From: Pseudomonas persica
GTDB lineage: Bacteria; Pseudomonadota; Gammaproteobacteria; Pseudomonadales; Pseudomonadaceae
Assembly: GCF_900291015.1 (NCBI RefSeq)
Contig: NZ_OLKL01000034.1
Coordinates: forward strand, 1 to 64,000
DNA: 64,000 nt
Direction: 5' to 3'
The notes below the pieces were generated by a model. The model ran no database searches and was not told the origin of the DNA. It saw only the letters and a list, made by a program, of their open reading frames with translations. Below are positions 60,303 through 64,000 of the stretch, in pieces; position 1 is the stretch's first letter; each line of letters begins with the position of its first letter. The translations under genes were made by a program, and so were the position numbers.

Positions 60303-60554
60303 ATGAACACCCTGGCCCGCCTGCTCTCCGCCACCCTTGCCGTTGTTGCCATCGCCATCACAGGCGGCTGTGCCAGCCACCCCGAACTGCGCCCCTACAC
60401 CGCCGAAGAAACCCGTCAACTGCAACTGGAAGCGCTGCAGCGCCGTGGCCTGTCGCTGGACGACTATGAGCAGCAACGGCGGGTAATCCAGCGGGCCGGC
60501 AACCTGCCGGTAGTGACCGAAACCGCTGACGCTGACCGTTCGACCAAAGGCTGA
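60303..60554 (+). CDS. Small lipoprotein
   Basis: This 83-residue protein has a lipoprotein signal with lipobox 'ITGGC' (Cys at about residue 23) and a charged helical body ('EETRQLQLEALQRRGLSLDDYEQQRRVIQRAG'). Its function is unknown. It is followed by the outer-membrane protein gene after 81 bp. Confidence 0.8.
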   Translation: MNTLARLLSATLAVVAIAITGGCASHPELRPYTAEETRQLQLEALQRRGLSLDDYEQQRRVIQRAGNLPVVTETADADRSTKG

Positions 60555-60635
60555 ACGGGCTAGCCAACGGTTCCCTCCCTCCGCCGGCACGGGTATGCTC
60601 TACAGCTCAACTGCAAGCCTTCCAGGACGGAGACC

Positions 60636-61355
60636 ATGACCAGGCCCCTTCTGTTGCTGAGTGCTGCACTGCTGTTCAGCCCCGTGCTGCTGGCCCAGCA
60701 AATCAAACGCGAACTGGGCGACTTCGACTTCACCCTCGCCACCACACCTTCACGCAGCATGGCCCAGGGGCTGATCTCGCCCAGCGCCATCGGTGCGTTC
60801 CACGGTGGCCTCGACTTCAGCCACCCCAGCGGCTGGTATCTGGGCCAGTACGCCCCGAGCATGGGCGTGACACCCGGTTCCACCCTGCGGCTGGACAGTT
60901 ACCTGGGCTACAAGCACCGCTTCGATAGCAGCCTGGGCTACGAGGTGGGGTTGATCCATTATAGTCAGCCGGACATCGCAGGCCCCGACAGTTATGCCCT
61001 GTACGGCGGGCTGTCGGTGCTGGGCAGGCGTTTCGGCGGAGCGCTGCGCGACAACCCCGACAACCGCACCGGCACCCTGTTCGCCGACTTCGGCCAACTG
61101 CCGCTGTTCGACGTCGACCTTACCGTCAAGCTCGCCCATCACCGCCTGGGCGCGCCATTCACCATTGGCGATGGCAGCCAGGTGAATACCTTTTCCGATT
61201 GGTCGCTGGAACTGTCCCGGCCCTGGCTTGGCATCGACCTGAACCTGATCTACAGCAACTCCAGCCTCAGTGGCGGCGGGTGTGATGCATACTCGGGCAT
61301 CAATAGCTATTGCGACAGCATGGTTACCCTCAAGGCACAGCGCAGTTTCTTCTAG
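60636..61355 (+). CDS. Outer-membrane beta-barrel protein (TIGR02001-like)
   Basis: This 239-residue protein has a signal peptide ('SPVLLA' cleavage), alternating amphipathic strands and a C-terminal Phe ('LKAQRSFF'), as for outer-membrane barrels. 'GAFHGGLDFSHPSGWYLGQYAPSM' and 'LDSYLGYKHRFDSSLGYEVGLIHY' match the TIGR02001 family of unknown function. Two Cys near the end (in 'GGGCDAY' and 'NSYCDSM') could form a disulfide. ACGGAGA precedes the ATG. Confidence 0.83.
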   Translation: MTRPLLLLSAALLFSPVLLAQQIKRELGDFDFTLATTPSRSMAQGLISPSAIGAFHGGLDFSHPSGWYLGQYAPSMGVTPGSTLRLDSYLGYKHRFDSSLGYEVGLIHYSQPDIAGPDSYALYGGLSVLGRRFGGALRDNPDNRTGTLFADFGQLPLFDVDLTVKLAHHRLGAPFTIGDGSQVNTFSDWSLELSRPWLGIDLNLIYSNSSLSGGGCDAYSGINSYCDSMVTLKAQRSFF

Positions 61356-61432
61356 CGAGGCGGCGCCAGCGCAATGCCGCACCCGGTATACAACAGAGCA
61401 TTTGCTTGGCGCCACCACCCCATTGCCTGGCG

Positions 61433-61843
61433 CTACACCGCTGCCACCGCCTCGATCTCCACCAGCATGCCATCCAGCGCCAGCCGCGGAACCGGTATCA
61501 GCGTGCAGGTCGGTTTCATGTGCGGGCCCCAGGCCCTGTCAGCCTCGGTTACCCACTCACGCAGACGCGTGTCGGAATGCTCGACGATCAGCAGGGTCAG
61601 CTTGAACACCTGGGCCAGGCTGGCGCCTTTCGAGGCCAGGGCCAGTTCCAGGTTGGCCAGCGCCTGGCGGGCCTGCTCGGCAAACAGCGGCGACAGCTGC
61701 CCGTTGCGGCCCTCCCCGCCCTGACCGGCGATGAACAGCAGGCGGCTGTCGGCATGAACTTCGGCGACATGGGAATAGGCATTGCCGCTGGGGTCGTACA
61801 GGCCTTCGGGGTTGCTCAGTTGGAACGCGGTTGAATGACTCAC
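61433..61843 (-). CDS. RidA-like protein lacking the catalytic Arg
   Basis: This 136-residue YjgF/RidA-fold protein has 'LLFIAGQGGEGRNGQLSPLFAEQARQALANLELALASKG' and 'LVEIEAVAAV'. At the place of the catalytic Arg it reads 'MKPTCTLIPVPRL', so it seems to lack the residue needed for imine deamination, as some Rid subfamilies do. It is distinct from the ridA at 42207. Confidence 0.85.
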   Translation of the reverse strand: MSHSTAFQLSNPEGLYDPSGNAYSHVAEVHADSRLLFIAGQGGEGRNGQLSPLFAEQARQALANLELALASKGASLAQVFKLTLLIVEHSDTRLREWVTEADRAWGPHMKPTCTLIPVPRLALDGMLVEIEAVAAV

Positions 61844-61914
61844 GGTAAGTCCTCGATCAATTGAGAGAGTGACGGAGTATCGGACCTTGAGTTAACTTGA
61901 GGTCAAGCGCGGGT

Positions 61915-61940
61915 TGTGGGAGCGGGCTTGCCCGTGAAGC
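61915..61940. repeat. REP element (single)
   Basis: One diverged REP (gtgggagcgggcttgcccgt) in the 228-bp divergent gap between the RidA-like gene and the gene at 62072. Confidence 0.7.
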
Positions 61941-62071
61941 AGGCGCCGCAGTGTAGGGGTTTTCGTACAGCGCACTGGCTTCCGTAAACCACGCGTCTGT
62001 ATGCGCAGCGGCCGCCAGGCGCTAGATTGCAAGACCCGGCATGGAGGCCTGTACGTAACAAGGATAAAGCG

Positions 62072-62398
62072 ATGAGCAAATTTGATTTTCAACTGGCCTA
62101 TACCATCAAGCCAAACAACCCTGCCCGAGATGAAACCGATGCTGCGCAGGCGCGACTGCATCTGCGCGAGAAAATTGGCCTGGACACCGTCGAGCACATT
62201 GAAACCACCTTGCTCGGGGTGATCACACTCAAAAGCACCACACTCGCAGACCGCAAACGCGAAGCCGAAAAGCTGCTTCACGATTACATCCATGAAGCGC
62301 TCAAGCAACTGCGTGTGCTGTCGACCGTGAAGTTCTACGGCTGCCTGATGGTGGACGGGTTGGGGTCAGCCATGCGCTTTGACATCCTGCCCAAGTGA
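62072..62398 (+). CDS. Hypothetical small cytosolic protein
   Basis: This 108-residue protein is not recognised. It has 'DFQLAYTIKPNNPARDETDAAQARLHL' and 'ADRKREAEKLLHDYIHEALKQLRVLSTVKFYGCLMVDGL'. An AAGGA site is 9 bases before the ATG at 62072. It looks like a small alpha/beta protein with no signal peptide. Confidence 0.75.
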   Translation: MSKFDFQLAYTIKPNNPARDETDAAQARLHLREKIGLDTVEHIETTLLGVITLKSTTLADRKREAEKLLHDYIHEALKQLRVLSTVKFYGCLMVDGLGSAMRFDILPK

Positions 62399-62442
62399 AC
62401 AGTAACGGCATCAGGCGCCGCCGCGCCTGATGCCGTACACCG

Positions 62443-62655
62443 TCATTTTTCCTGCAGTACCGCCCTGCCCTTCACCGCCCGAGGCCCGCGCCAGGCCCAG
62501 AACAGCAAGCCGGGAAATGGCGCGTAGACCACGAAGACGATCCACAGCATCTTGCGCTCGGCGCGCCGGTCACTGCCGATGATGTGCCAGATGGCCCATA
62601 TTTCCAGCAGGACCACAAAGGCCGCGATGATGATCCAGATCGTTCCGATTTCCAT
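62443..62655 (-). CDS. PLDc_N-type small membrane protein
   Basis: This 70-residue protein has two transmembrane helices ('IWIIIAAFVVLLEIWAIWHII' and 'MLWIVFVVYAPFPGLLFWAW') with 'GSDRRAERKMLW' between them, the phospholipase-D N-terminal-domain pattern of small inner-membrane proteins. The ATG at 62655 has GGGAG 7 bases upstream; one at 62676 does not. Confidence 0.82.
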   Translation of the reverse strand: MEIGTIWIIIAAFVVLLEIWAIWHIIGSDRRAERKMLWIVFVVYAPFPGLLFWAWRGPRAVKGRAVLQEK

Positions 62656-62759
62656 GAGCGCTCTCCCATTTGACATGTAATGGGTTGGGTTGCAGAGGCT
62701 GCTGAGGGTTCAGATTGATTTGGCTGGCTTTAGGGCCCTATCGCCGGCGCAGGCAACCC

Positions 62760-63230
62760 TCAATGCCGCGCCACCTGCTCCAGCGCCGCCTTCAACGCCG
62801 GGGCATCGGCAAACGCCCGCTGGCTCACCAGCTTACCCTGCTCCAGTTGCAACCACTGCACCTGGCCATCCTGCCCGGGATACCGGCTGGCCACCCGCCC
62901 GTCGCGGTCAAGTAGCACCCGGTAGTTGTAGTCACGCATGGCAGGGATGGCGAACAGCTTGCTGATCAGCGCCGGCATGCGCTGGATGTCGGCAACGAAC
63001 ACCGCATCGCGCGCTTCCAGGTAGCCCTTGGGCTGTCCAGTCAGCGCCGCCTTGACCAGCTTGGCACCGTCCATGTCACGCGCCACCAGCAGAATGTGTG
63101 TACCGGCATCGAGGCTGTAGGCTTGGTCGTACTGGTCGAGCAGCGTCCACGGGGCGAGCTTGTCGCCAGGTTCCAGGGCATTGGCCAGCAATGGCATCAG
63201 GCAAAGCAAAAGGGCAGCGGCGTACTTCAT
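62760..63230 (-). CDS. Periplasmic thioredoxin-fold-like protein
   Basis: This 156-residue protein has a signal peptide (cleavage after 'LLANA') and a core 'LEPGDKLAPWTLLDQYDQAYSLDAGTHILLVARDMDGAKL' that resembles a redoxin fold without active-site cysteines. 'YRVLLDRDGRVASRYPGQDGQVQWLQL' follows. GAGG about 9 bases upstream supports the ATG at 63230. The function is unknown. Confidence 0.78.
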   Translation of the reverse strand: MKYAAALLLCLMPLLANALEPGDKLAPWTLLDQYDQAYSLDAGTHILLVARDMDGAKLVKAALTGQPKGYLEARDAVFVADIQRMPALISKLFAIPAMRDYNYRVLLDRDGRVASRYPGQDGQVQWLQLEQGKLVSQRAFADAPALKAALEQVARH

Positions 63231-63391
63231 CAAGGGCATCCTCAGTGACAGGAGCATCAGCATAGCGGCAACCGGCCAAGCCAGACAGGTTGCCTGAACA
63301 CGACCTGGAACACGACACGGCCACCCGGGAGATTGTCTTTCCCCCGGCCACCCGCCACACTCTCAAGGCCAGCCAGGAAGCGGAGTCCAGA

Positions 63392-64000
63392 GTGCCCACG
63401 CCACGCCAGTTCAGCAAGAAGACCAGCACCAGCAACATGCTGCGGCTGAAGTCCACCAGCGCCAATGCCCAGGCCCCCTATCGGGTCGATTTCGTACTGC
63501 TCGAACACTTCTCGATGGCCAGCTTCACCGTGGCCATGGATGTGCTGGTCACGGCCAACCTGCTGCGCGCCGACAGCTTCCGGTTCACCCCGCTGTCGCT
63601 GGAAGGCGACCGCGTGCTCAGCGACCTGGGGCTGGAGCTGGTGGCCACCGAGTTGTCCGCCGAGGCGCTGAAAGAGCTGGACCTGCTGGTGATCTGCGGC
63701 GGCTTGCGCACGCCATTGAAGTACCCCGAGCTTGACCGCCTGCTGGGCGATTGCGCGGCCCACGGCATGGCCCTGGGCGGGCTGTGGAACGGCGCGTGGT
63801 TCCTCGGCCGCGCCGGGGTGCTGGACGACTATGGCTGCAGTATCCACCCCGAACAGCGCGCCAGCCTGTCCGAGCGCAGCCCGCAAACGCGGATCACCCC
63901 GGCCAGCTTCACCCTCGACCGCGACCGCCTCAGCGCCGCCAGCCCCAATGGCGCCATGGAGCTGATGCTCGGCCTGGTGCGCCGGCTGTATGGCGACGGC
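63392..64000 (+). CDS. GlxA-family AraC-type regulator, 5' part (runs off the window)
   Basis: The frame is open from a GTG at 63392 to the right edge (203 codons). It encodes a class-I glutamine-amidotransferase/DJ-1-like domain: 'VDFVLLEHFSMASFTVAMDVLVTANLL', 'LKELDLLVICGGLRTPL', 'GMALGGLWNGAWFLGRAGVLDDY' and 'LDRDRLSAASPNGAMELMLGLVRRLYGDG'. This is the sensor half of GlxA-type regulators, which end in an AraC HTH (here beyond the edge). GGAG lies 7 bases before the GTG; an ATG at 63437 is the alternative. The ligand class could be choline/carnitine/sarcosine-like, as in GbdR/CdhR relatives, but this is not certain. Confidence 0.85.
   Translation, partial: MPTPRQFSKKTSTSNMLRLKSTSANAQAPYRVDFVLLEHFSMASFTVAMDVLVTANLLRADSFRFTPLSLEGDRVLSDLGLELVATELSAEALKELDLLVICGGLRTPLKYPELDRLLGDCAAHGMALGGLWNGAWFLGRAGVLDDYGCSIHPEQRASLSERSPQTRITPASFTLDRDRLSAASPNGAMELMLGLVRRLYGDG

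Overview
The window looks like a chromosomal segment of a Pseudomonas putida-group bacterium. It is GC-rich and carries many copies of the short 'gtgggagcgggtttacccgc'-type REP palindromes of that group, and its gene content fits (DUF6124, DUF2790 and DUF3300 proteins, a cobW-cobN-chelatase operon behind a cobalamin riboswitch, ilvE).

Region 1 (about 1-21.7 kb, all minus strand) is the most interesting part. A 1946-residue multicopper oxidase of the large Mn(II)-oxidase type (MofA/McoA/MnxG class) heads an operon with a beta-propeller protein, two SCO-type copper chaperones, a cytochrome c/periplasmic-binding-protein fusion and a SurA-like chaperone. Behind it lies a second unit: a stand-alone receiver protein, a minimal type II secretion/type IV pilus-like set (ATPase, PilM/N/O/P-like proteins, secretin, three pseudopilins; no GspF/PilC platform seen), and then csgE-csgF-csgG, the curli export genes. 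Both units have a good sigma-54 (-24/-12) promoter, and upstream of each lies the same inverted repeat, TTCCCC-N6-GGGGAA. This suggests one enhancer-binding protein controls the oxidase and a hybrid pseudopilus/curli secretion machine together. MnxR, reported as required for Mn(II) oxidation in P. putida GB-1, is the obvious candidate.

Region 2 (22-27.1 kb) is ordinary chromosome: a DUF6124 gene behind a long hairpin leader, 3-hydroxyisobutyryl-CoA hydrolase and acyl-CoA dehydrogenase (valine catabolism), a LysR regulator, a DUF2790 protein and trmK.

Region 3 (27184-42194) is a 15-kb integrative element bounded by a 15-bp direct repeat. It carries an AlpA-like regulator, a DUF5906-type helicase, small cargo genes of lower GC, a tightly overlapping minus-strand operon with a 1125-residue phage-type protein and a scaffold-like protein, a small extra tyrosine recombinase, an iteron-like repeat field with a (CT)n tract, and the main integrase. 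No capsid, portal, terminase or tail genes are visible, so it is a phage satellite, an unusual mobile element or a decayed prophage.

Region 4 (42.2-64 kb) holds ridA, rlhA, a sigma-54 activator with a degenerate receiver, the cobalamin operon (riboswitch, cobW, cobN, and a chelatase gene with a probable programmed -1 frameshift that adds a VWA domain), ilvE with a textbook terminator, a PACE exporter with a divergent LysR gene, a DUF2950-DUF3300 pair, several small envelope proteins and the start of a GlxA-type AraC regulator that runs off the right edge.
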